From: Methanomassiliicoccales archaeon
Lineage (GTDB): Archaea; Thermoplasmatota; Thermoplasmata; Methanomassiliicoccales; UBA472
Direction of reading: 5' to 3'
NCBI GenBank assembly: GCA_025457905.1
Contig: JALOTM010000050.1
Span: 1-6,487 of the forward strand
DNA: 6,487 bases
Below the pieces are notes generated by a model. It searched no databases and had not been told where the DNA came from. It was given only the letters and a program-made list of their open reading frames with translations. Positions 1 to 5,533 of this stretch are shown here, piece after piece. Made by a program: the position numbers and the translations under genes. Numbering within the stretch: position 1 is the stretch's first letter; every line of letters begins with the position of its first letter.

Positions 1-2
1 CG

Positions 3-134
3 TGCCTGTTCCTGTTGCTCTTCTTGGGCCAGGATGCTTGGGCCATGGGCCTGGTTGCCTTGGGGCTGGTGCTGCTGCTGTACGTGGCCATGTCCAAAGA
101 AAGGGATAGGGCAAAGGGGAGGCTCACTCGATGA
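3..134 (+). CDS. C-terminal end of an unidentified membrane protein (5' partial)
   Basis: An open frame enters from the left edge and ends at TGA 132-134, giving 43 residues. It starts with a very hydrophobic run (CLFLLLFLG), continues through a second hydrophobic stretch (about residues 15-29, GLVALGLVLLLYVAM), and ends in a short, strongly basic tail (SKERDRAKGRLTR). This is what the last one or two membrane segments of an integral membrane protein with a cytoplasmic positive tail would look like. The other two forward frames read as cysteine/tryptophan-rich or glycine/alanine-rich nonsense, which supports this frame. The gene is convergent with the carrier-protein gene, and their 3' ends overlap by 11 bases (124-134). 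The family cannot be named from so short a piece. It does not resemble the end of a decarboxylase beta subunit that I recognise, and its orientation excludes it from the carboxylase operon. Confidence 0.6.
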   Translation, partial: CLFLLLFLGQDAWAMGLVALGLVLLLYVAMSKERDRAKGRLTR

Positions 135-633
135 CGACCAGGGTCTTGCCGCCCTCCACGGTCTCACCGGGCTTGACCTTAACCTCTTTGACCGTCCCCG
201 CTTCGGTGGCCAATATCTCGTTCTCCATCTTCATGGCCTCCAATATGCAGAGCAGCTGGTTGGCGGCGACCTTGTCGCCGGCCTTGACCTTCACCGAGAC
301 GATCTTACCCGGCATGGGGGCCGTGATGCTGCCCGCGTCCTCCTTCCCTGCCGGCCCGCTCGCCTCCTCCTCCTCGGAATAGGCCTCGCCCTTCTCCAGC
401 TCGATTATCGGCTCCACCTTGGCCAAGACCTTGCGGCCGCCGAAGTCGATCTCCGTGCCCTCCTCCAGGGAACCCTCGAAGCTAGCGGCCATGAACTCGT
501 TGTTGATGGCCATGCCTCCCTCCTTGGGCACGCACTTGAAGATGGCATCGCCGATGGTCACCCGGTAATCGCCGCCGTTCTTCTCCACCAGGACCTCGTG
601 CACCTGGCCGTTGAGGTGGATCTTGACCCTCAC
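124..633 (-). CDS. Biotin carboxyl carrier protein (1.3S / AccB-type), 169 aa
   Basis: This is the carrier subunit: the biotin on a lysine is carboxylated at one active site and swings to the other. The C-terminal biotinyl domain (about residues 103-169) has APMPGKI at 105-111 and the biotinylation motif EAMKMEN at 132-138, with Lys135 (codon 229-231) as the acceptor 34 residues from the C-terminus, as is usual. Residues 1-78 form a beta-rich N-terminal region (VRVKIHLNGQVHEV...) like that of small archaeal carrier proteins. Residues 79-102 are an acidic, Gly/Ala-rich linker. At 169 residues it is longer than the roughly 120 of the propionibacterial 1.3S subunit. I chose GTG 631-633 because it overlaps the upstream TGA as GTGA, giving tight translational coupling, and because homology-like sequence begins there. 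An ATG at 682-684 would add 17 residues (MAPGGQARGRHRRGLDT) with no domain character. It is the last gene of the operon and the likely substrate of the nearby BirA. Confidence 0.93.
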   Translation of the reverse strand: MRVKIHLNGQVHEVLVEKNGGDYRVTIGDAIFKCVPKEGGMAINNEFMAASFEGSLEEGTEIDFGGRKVLAKVEPIIELEKGEAYSEEEEASGPAGKEDAGSITAPMPGKIVSVKVKAGDKVAANQLLCILEAMKMENEILATEAGTVKEVKVKPGETVEGGKTLVVIE

Positions 634-2120
634 AGTATCCAGCCCCCGCCGGTGACGGCCTCGCGCCTGGCCGCCAGGCGCCACAGGTCGACCTCCTCCT
701 TGACGGAGGTCTTCTTGGCCTTGCTGCGCTTCTCCGCCTGGGCCACGAAGAGGGCGGCGATGGCCGCCAGCTCCCTCACGTTGGCGCCCTTCTCCATCAT
801 CTCCCTCTCCTTGAAGAAGTCCAGGGCGACCTGGGGGAAGAGGGCGTAGGAGAGCACGTCCTCCTCGCTGCGCGCGTACTGCTTGACCTCGGCCGCCAGC
901 CTGTCGAACTCGGGTGGCAGCAGGTCGGCCGGCCTGACCGTGATGGGCTTCTCATCCCCGATGATCTTCTTGCGTATCTCCGCGGAGATGGGGGCGGGCG
1001 TCTTGCCGTACATGCCCCTCACCAGGTTCTTCGTCTCGTTGGTGCAGGTCTTGTACCTCTGGCCGGTGATGATGTTGAGCGTGGCCTGAGTGCCCACGAT
1101 CTGCGAGGTCGGAGTGACCAAGGGCACATAGCCCAGCTCCGCCCTCACCCGCGGGACCTCCTCCAGCACGTCGTGCAGCTTGTGCTCCTGCTTGGCCTCC
1201 CTCAGCTGGTTGGCGAAGTTGGACATCATGCCGCCCGGGATCTGGAAGATGAGGACGTCGGTATCGATAGCGATGTGCTCGCTCTCGAAGTCCTTGTACT
1301 TCCTGCGCACCTTGTTGAAGTAATCGGCGATCTCGGCCAATTTGATCAGGTCCAGGCCGGTGTCGTACTCCGTGCCCTTGAGCATGGCCACCAATGACTC
1401 CGTCGGCGGCTGGGAGGTGGCCCCGGAGAGCGAGGAGATGGCCGTGTCCACGATGTCCGCCCCGGCCTCGATGGCCTTCATGTAGGACGTCAGGGCCATT
1501 CCCGAGGTCATGTGCGAGTGCAGGTGGATGGGCAGGGAGGTCTCCTCCTTCAGTCCCTTCACCAGCTCGTAGGCGGCGTGCGGGGAGATGAGGCCGGCCA
1601 TGTCCTTGATGCAGATGGTGTCAGCGCCCATCTCCTCCAGCTTCTTCCCCATCTTCACGAAGGCCTCGTTGGAGTGCACCGGGCTGAGGGTGTAGGAAAT
1701 GCTCGCCTCCACCACGGCGCCCACCTTCTTGGCGGACCTCATGCCCATCTCCATGTTGCGAACGTCGTTGAGCGCGTCGAAGACCCTGAAGACGTCAATG
1801 CCCCGAGCGTGGGCCTTCTGCACGAACTTCTCCACGATGTCGTCTGAGTAGTGGCGGTACCCCACGATGTTCTGCCCCCGCAGCAGCATCTGGAAATGGG
1901 TGTTGGGCATGACCTTGCGCAGCTTGGAGATGCGTTCCCAGGGGTCCTCCTTGAGGAAGCGCAGGCAGGTGTCGAAGGTCGCTCCCCCCCACATCTCCAC
2001 GCTCCAGTAGCCGATCTCGTCGATCAGCGGGGCGATGGGCAGCATGTCCTCGGTGCGCATCCGGGTGGCCAGCAGCGACTGGTGCGCGTCCCTCATCATC
2101 GTGTCCATTACCTTAACCAT
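630..2120 (-). CDS. pycB: Pyruvate/oxaloacetate carboxyltransferase subunit (5S / OadA / PycB family), 496 aa
   Basis: This subunit transfers a carboxyl group between carboxybiotin and pyruvate/oxaloacetate. Family motifs are clear along a metal-dependent TIM-barrel domain: RDAHQSLLATR (10-20), EMWGGATFD (42-50), LRGQNIVGYRHY (80-91), FRVFDALNDV (111-120), KDMAGL (172-177), HLHSHMTSG (199-207), SQPPTES (236-242) and IPGGMMSN (294-301). Expected metal ligands are Asp11, His201, His203 and carbamylated Lys172. Their spacing equals that I recall for Vibrio OadA (D17, K178, H207, H209). The C-terminal part (about 330-440) has the conserved VTPTSQIVGTQA and RPADLLPPE segments. The protein ends without a biotinyl domain, unlike many archaeal PycB and bacterial OadA proteins. 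That domain is encoded separately by the next gene, which overlaps by 4 bases. I chose ATG 2118-2120 because of a strong GAGGTG site 6 bases upstream. The ATG at 2148-2150 lies inside the preceding gene. The symbol is a family label: carboxylase, decarboxylase and transcarboxylase versions look alike. Confidence 0.93.
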   Translation of the reverse strand: MVKVMDTMMRDAHQSLLATRMRTEDMLPIAPLIDEIGYWSVEMWGGATFDTCLRFLKEDPWERISKLRKVMPNTHFQMLLRGQNIVGYRHYSDDIVEKFVQKAHARGIDVFRVFDALNDVRNMEMGMRSAKKVGAVVEASISYTLSPVHSNEAFVKMGKKLEEMGADTICIKDMAGLISPHAAYELVKGLKEETSLPIHLHSHMTSGMALTSYMKAIEAGADIVDTAISSLSGATSQPPTESLVAMLKGTEYDTGLDLIKLAEIADYFNKVRRKYKDFESEHIAIDTDVLIFQIPGGMMSNFANQLREAKQEHKLHDVLEEVPRVRAELGYVPLVTPTSQIVGTQATLNIITGQRYKTCTNETKNLVRGMYGKTPAPISAEIRKKIIGDEKPITVRPADLLPPEFDRLAAEVKQYARSEEDVLSYALFPQVALDFFKEREMMEKGANVRELAAIAALFVAQAEKRSKAKKTSVKEEVDLWRLAARREAVTGGGWIL

Positions 2121-2126
2121 TCTCAG

Positions 2127-2132
2127 CACCTC
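2127..2132 (-). promoter_or_regulatory. Ribosome binding site that fixes the 5S-type gene start
   Basis: On the minus strand GAGGTG starts within the upstream TGA stop (TGAGGTG) and is followed by CTGAGA and then ATG at 2120. A near-perfect anti-16S match with 6-base spacing supports this start over the in-frame ATG 30 bases upstream. It also shows that the two genes are translated from one transcript. Confidence 0.85.
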
Positions 2133-3699
2133 ACAGGGGCATGTTGCCATGCTTGCGCGCGGGCCGGGCCTCGCGCTTGCGTTCCAGCGTCCTCAGCGCA
2201 TGGATGAGCTTGATCCTCGTCTCCTTGGGCTCTATCACATCGTCCACGTAGCCCTTCTCCGCGGCCACGAAGGGATTGGCGTGCAGCCTACGATATTCGG
2301 CCGCCAGCTCCTCCCGCTTGGCCTGGGGCTCGTCGGCCATGATGAGCTCCTTCTTGTAGACGATGTCGATGGCCGCCTCCGGGGACATGACCGCGATCTC
2401 GGCGCCCGGCCAGGCCAGCGTGATGTCGGAGCGGATGTGCTTGGAGGCCATGACGCAGTAGGCGGGCCCGATGGCCTTGCGCATGATGAGAGTGACCTTG
2501 GGAACGGTGGCCTCGCAGTAGGAGTACATCAGCTTGGAGGCGTTGCGCACGATGCCTCCCGCCTCCTCCTCCACCGAAGGAAGGTATCCAGGGACATCGA
2601 CGAGCGTGATGACGGGTATGTTGAAGGCGTCGCAGAAGCGGACGAAGCGGGCGGCCTTGGTCGAGGAGGCGTTGTCCAGGGTCCCGGCCAGCACCGAAGG
2701 GTGATTGGCGACTATGCCCACCGGCGCCCCGTCCAGGCGGGCGAAGCCCACGATGATGTTGCGGGCATGCTCCTCCTGCACCTCCAGGAAGTCGCCGTCG
2801 TCCACCACCTTCTTGATGACCGCCACCATGTCCAAGGGCTTGATGGGGTCCAGGGGCACGGCGTCGTTGAGCGAGTCATCCACCCTGTCCGGCGAGTCCT
2901 TGGGCTGCGCCAGGGGCGGCGATTCCAGGTTGTTCTGTGGCAGGAACGACATGAGGCGCTTGAGCCTACGGACGCAGTCCGCGTCGTCCTTTGCCACGAA
3001 GTGCGCGCATCCGCTCTTGATGGCATGCACCGAAGCGCCGCCCAGCTCGTCGTAGTCCGTCTCCACGTTCTGCACCAGCTTGATGACGTCCGGACCGACC
3101 ATGAACATCTGGCTGGTGCCCCTGACCATGAAGTTGAAGTCCATGAGCCCCGGCGAGAAGACGGCCGTGGCCGCGCAAGGTCCCATGACCATGGATATCT
3201 GCGGGACCACCCCGGAGGCAAGGGAGTTTCGGAAGACGATCTCAGAGTATCCGGCCAGGGCGTCCATGCCCTCCTGGATGCGCGCGCCGCCGGAGTCGTA
3301 GATGCCGACGATGGGGCAGCCGTTCTTCACGGCCAGGTCGATGACCTTGCAGATCTTCATGGCGTGCATCTTGCCCACCGAGCCGGCGAGGACGGTGAAG
3401 TCCTGGGCGAAGATGTACACCTGGCGGCCGTCCATGGTCCCATGTCCCGTGACCACGCCGTCGCCGGGTATGCGGTTGCGCTCCATCCCGAAGTTGTGGC
3501 ACTGGTGGGTGAGGAAGGCGTCCAGCTCCACGAAGCTACCCGGGTCCAGGATGGCCTCGATGCGTTCGCGGGCGGTCATCTTCCCTTGCTTGTGCTGCCG
3601 CTCGATGCGCTCGCTGCCGCCGCCGATGCGCGATTTGCGCTTGAGCTCCTTCAGCTCCTTGATGTCCTTGCGCTCCTTGTTGTTGTCCTCAGCACCCAT
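2131..3699 (-). CDS. mmdA: Acyl-CoA carboxyltransferase (MmdA / PccB / transcarboxylase 12S family), 522 aa
   Basis: A biotin-dependent carboxyltransferase acting on a CoA ester (propionyl-CoA/methylmalonyl-CoA in most relatives). It has two crotonase-like halves. The N-half includes RIGGGSERIERQHKQGKMTARERI (24-47), FAQDFTVLAGSVGK (97-110), YDSGGARIQEG (134-144) and MGPCAATAVFSPG (172-184). The C-half includes PLDPIKPLDMV (282-292), the VDVPGYLP loop (367-374), RKAIGPAYCVMASK (407-420) and AWPGAEIAVMSPEAA (429-443). At 522 residues it is close to the roughly 520 of the 12S subunit. Two glycine-rich segments usually read CAGGA and GGAY; here they are CAATA (175-179) and GPAY (411-414). The residue after that Tyr, tied to acyl-chain choice in actinobacterial homologues, is Cys415. 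A charged, lysine-rich helix opens the protein (about 8-22). ATG 3697-3699 follows GGAGAG at 8 bases. This is the first gene of the operon. The substrate is uncertain; the symbol is a family label. Confidence 0.92.
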   Translation of the reverse strand: MGAEDNNKERKDIKELKELKRKSRIGGGSERIERQHKQGKMTARERIEAILDPGSFVELDAFLTHQCHNFGMERNRIPGDGVVTGHGTMDGRQVYIFAQDFTVLAGSVGKMHAMKICKVIDLAVKNGCPIVGIYDSGGARIQEGMDALAGYSEIVFRNSLASGVVPQISMVMGPCAATAVFSPGLMDFNFMVRGTSQMFMVGPDVIKLVQNVETDYDELGGASVHAIKSGCAHFVAKDDADCVRRLKRLMSFLPQNNLESPPLAQPKDSPDRVDDSLNDAVPLDPIKPLDMVAVIKKVVDDGDFLEVQEEHARNIIVGFARLDGAPVGIVANHPSVLAGTLDNASSTKAARFVRFCDAFNIPVITLVDVPGYLPSVEEEAGGIVRNASKLMYSYCEATVPKVTLIMRKAIGPAYCVMASKHIRSDITLAWPGAEIAVMSPEAAIDIVYKKELIMADEPQAKREELAAEYRRLHANPFVAAEKGYVDDVIEPKETRIKLIHALRTLERKREARPARKHGNMPL

Positions 3700-3707
3700 G
3701 GGCCCAT

Positions 3708-3713
3708 CTCTCC
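3708..3713 (-). promoter_or_regulatory. Ribosome binding site of the 12S-type gene
   Basis: On the minus strand GGAGAG is followed by ATGGGCCC and then the ATG at 3699. An ATG inside this spacer (3705-3707) is out of frame with the protein, so it is not the start. Confidence 0.55.
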
Positions 3714-3740
3714 GCCGTTTTCGTGATGAATCTTCGAATC

Positions 3741-3750
3741 ATTATTAATT
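3741..3750 (-). promoter_or_regulatory. Candidate archaeal TATA-like promoter for the three-gene carboxyltransferase operon
   Basis: In the 56-base gap between birA and the 12S-type gene, the minus strand carries AATTAATAAT preceded by the purine-rich AAGAAAG, in a strikingly AT-rich patch within a GC-rich window. A start site about 25 bases downstream would lie near 3717-3722, leaving a leader of roughly 20 bases that still contains the GGAGAG site. This suggests the operon has its own promoter, separate from ACT-birA, although readthrough is possible because I see no U-rich terminator on this strand. Confidence 0.5.
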
Positions 3751-3755
3751 CTTTC

Positions 3756-4514
3756 TTAGGGATTTGCATCGTTTTCTTCTTCTTTCGTAACCCTTATGCT
3801 AGTTTCGTTGACCCAAGCGAGGCGCAGCACCAAACCCTCCTCGCTCCTGAGCACCAGGGCGCCGTCATGCTCCAGGTACAGGGCCTTGCCGTGGATGGTC
3901 TCCCTGCCGACCTGGGCCTCGACCTGATGGCCTAGCACACAGGACCTGGACTTGTACTCGTCCTCGTCCACCTCATCGGCCTTAAGTCTTGCGTAGAAAC
4001 GTTCGAGGTTCTCGAGCAGGCGCTGCAGCAGGAGCTCCCGGTCCACCTCGTTCCCAGCCTCAGCGGCCAGGGAGGTGGCCTCCGGAGGAAGCTCGTGTGA
4101 TGGCGTGTTGACATTGATGCCGATCCCGAGCACTATCATCTCCAGCCTCATACCCTTCGAGACGCCTTCGGCCAGGATCCCGGCCACCTTCCTGCCCCGG
4201 ACGAGGACGTCGTTGGGCCATTTCAGCTCTGGCCTCAACCCTGTGACCTCCTCGATGGCCTCGGCCACGGGCACGCAGGACAGCACCGTCATTCTCAGCA
4301 CCTGGTCCGGGTCGATCCCGGGCCGCAGGAGGAGGGAGAGGTAGAGGCCTCCCTCGGGCGAGGACCAGCTCCTGCCCATCCGCCCACGCCCCGCGCTCTG
4401 CCTGTTTGCCACGACCACCAATCCCTCGGGCTCGCCCTCCTTGCCCTTGGCCTTGGCCACGTCGTTGGTGGAGGTGACCTCGTCAAGCCTGAGCACCAGC
4501 GTCCAGGGGGTCAT
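3756..4514 (-). CDS. birA: Biotin-protein ligase (biotin-[acyl-CoA carboxylase] ligase), 252 aa, no DNA-binding domain
   Basis: This enzyme activates biotin with ATP to biotinyl-5'-AMP and transfers it to the lysine of a biotin carrier protein, here most likely Lys135 of the carrier encoded two genes beyond the adjacent 12S-type gene. Catalytic-domain motifs occur in the expected order: STN (15-17), the nucleotide/biotin loop GRGRMGRSW (42-50), GGLYLS (55-60), KWPND (98-102), the catalytic lysine in RKVAGIL (Lys109, equivalent to E. coli K183) and GIGINVN (130-136). A small C-terminal beta domain spans about 190-243, with GKALYLEHDGALVL inside. There is no N-terminal winged helix, so this ligase should not repress transcription as E. 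coli BirA does. The C-terminal tail is acidic (KEEENDANP). ATG 4512-4514 follows AAAGGAG. The gene begins 12 bases after the ACT-protein stop, so the two are probably co-transcribed. It ends 56 bases before the carboxyltransferase operon. Confidence 0.96.
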   Translation of the reverse strand: MTPWTLVLRLDEVTSTNDVAKAKGKEGEPEGLVVVANRQSAGRGRMGRSWSSPEGGLYLSLLLRPGIDPDQVLRMTVLSCVPVAEAIEEVTGLRPELKWPNDVLVRGRKVAGILAEGVSKGMRLEMIVLGIGINVNTPSHELPPEATSLAAEAGNEVDRELLLQRLLENLERFYARLKADEVDEDEYKSRSCVLGHQVEAQVGRETIHGKALYLEHDGALVLRSEEGLVLRLAWVNETSIRVTKEEENDANP

Positions 4515-4518
4515 CTAG

Positions 4519-4525
4519 CTCCTTT
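4519..4525 (-). promoter_or_regulatory. Ribosome binding site of birA
   Basis: AAAGGAG on the minus strand lies in the 12-base gap after the ACT-gene stop, followed by CTAG and the ATG at 4514. It supports this start and co-transcription with the ACT gene. Confidence 0.7.
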
Positions 4526-4526
4526 C

Positions 4527-5462
4527 TCAGACCTCGATGGGTTTGAAGCCCACGAGCTTGAAGCCACCCTTCAACCGGGCGAGGTGCTCCTCGGTCTTCG
4601 ATCTCAGGGCCTCCAGGTCGCCGTCCTTGTACCTGGAAACGTCCGCCACCACCGCCAGGGACATGGTCTCGTAGTAGACCAGCACCTTGGTCTTGACGGA
4701 CATGAGGTTGATATCGTGGTCGGCCATGGAGCGCGCTACCTCGAATATGGCCCCCGGCCGGTCAGGGATCACGAAGTCCATCTGCACCATCCGCAGCCCC
4801 TCTTTGAGGGGGCTTATGGACAGTACCCAGGAGTCCTGGTCCGCCACCATGATGACTGGCGTGCCATCGCCCACACCCTCCATGGCCTGCATGAACTCCT
4901 GGGGTATCTCGAACCCCATGTCCTTGATGACGCTCGGCCCCTTCTGCGCCTTCCTCACAGGCTTGACCTTGACCATTGAGCCCGCCGGCACCACCCACTT
5001 GGTGTATCGGTCGCTAATCTTGGAGGCCTCGACGACCATGGAGTCCACCTTGGAGACGGCCGAGGACCTCTGCCTCTTCATGCCCTCGAACTCCTCCTTG
5101 AGGGCCCCGGAGTCCCCGTAATAGGAGAGGTCGACCATCATCCTCCAGACCATGCACACGTCCGATATCATGCTCAGCGAGACGGAGTTGAGGATGTCGA
5201 TGTTGCGCTCCCCCAGGAACTTGGCCACCTGGGCGCAGGCGCCTGGAACATCGATGAGGTAGAAGGTGACGTTGCATATCTCGCGGTAGTTCTCGGGCCC
5301 GATGGTGGAGAGCACGATCTCGTAGCTGGCGTTGCCGTTCTGCTCGTAGCGGAACATGGCGCTGAAGGCCTGGCTTCCGTCGACGAGGCCTAAGAGCCTA
5401 CCTATCTGCTCGCCTATCCTCACCTTCGAGCCCTGGATCCTCCCGAAATCATAGAGCTGCAT
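4527..5462 (-). CDS. Two-ACT-domain protein with a central AbrB-like segment, probable ligand-responsive regulator, 311 aa
   Basis: I do not recognise a named family. Two ACT-type small-molecule binding domains are visible. The first (about 64-114) contains DVPGACAQVAKFLGERNIDIL, and the second (about 226-278) contains DRPGAIFEVARSMADHDINL. Both have the Asp-x-Pro-Gly turn followed by a helix and Asn/Asp-Ile, as in amino-acid-sensing ACT domains. Between them, residues 162-218 (SMVKVKPVRKAQ..., FEIPQEFMQAMEGVGDGTPVIM) resemble an AbrB/SpoVT-like fold by eye: an IPxEF core followed by a Gly-x-Gly-Thr-x-V strand. This is a weak match. Residues 1-60 (MQLYDFGRIQGSKVRIGEQI...) are unassigned. No enzyme domain is seen, so a regulatory role is inferred. 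ATG 5460-5462 is preferred over TTG 5481-5483 because the TATA-like box at 5495-5502 would start transcription near 5472, downstream of the TTG. It is followed by birA after 12 bases. Confidence 0.8.
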   Translation of the reverse strand: MQLYDFGRIQGSKVRIGEQIGRLLGLVDGSQAFSAMFRYEQNGNASYEIVLSTIGPENYREICNVTFYLIDVPGACAQVAKFLGERNIDILNSVSLSMISDVCMVWRMMVDLSYYGDSGALKEEFEGMKRQRSSAVSKVDSMVVEASKISDRYTKWVVPAGSMVKVKPVRKAQKGPSVIKDMGFEIPQEFMQAMEGVGDGTPVIMVADQDSWVLSISPLKEGLRMVQMDFVIPDRPGAIFEVARSMADHDINLMSVKTKVLVYYETMSLAVVADVSRYKDGDLEALRSKTEEHLARLKGGFKLVGFKPIEV

Positions 5463-5494
5463 TTTCCGACCAGGACGACGCAAAGTGCTCTCGA

Positions 5495-5502
5495 TTGATA
5501 AA
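5495..5502 (-). promoter_or_regulatory. Candidate archaeal TATA box for the ACT-birA operon
   Basis: The minus strand reads TTTATCAA here, close to the archaeal TATA consensus. A start site about 25 bases downstream falls near 5470-5475, giving a very short leader (about 10 bases) to ATG 5462. No good ribosome binding site precedes that ATG (only GTCGG), which suits a nearly leaderless first gene. Confidence 0.55.
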
Positions 5503-5533
5503 CGTTGTCATGCCCCCTGGACGGAGGCGACCA

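Noticed and set aside
634..684. ATG start at 684 for the carrier protein
   Set aside because: The extra 17 residues are basic and glycine-rich and lie inside the 5S-type gene. The GTGA overlap at 630-633 gives a coupled start exactly where the conserved N-terminal strand begins.
34..849. Long plus-strand open frame opposite the carrier and 5S-type genes
   Set aside because: It is antisense to well-supported genes. Its translation is rich in His, Leu, Asp and Arg, as expected for the shadow of a GC-rich gene, and shows no domain.
2035..3726. A 563-residue plus-strand open frame covering the 12S-type gene
   Set aside because: It is the antisense shadow of a full-length carboxyltransferase with all expected motifs. 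The product is His/Val/Asp-rich, without recognisable structure.
3751..3795. T-rich plus-strand stretch as a terminator
   Set aside because: It is on the strand opposite to both adjacent genes. On the transcribed (minus) sense it is A-rich and encodes the Lys/Glu-rich end of BirA, so it cannot be a U-tract terminator for them.
5463..5483. TTG start at 5483 for the ACT protein
   Set aside because: It would lie upstream of the transcription start predicted from the TTTATCAA box, and the added residues (MRRPGRK) show no conserved character. ATG 5462 fits better.
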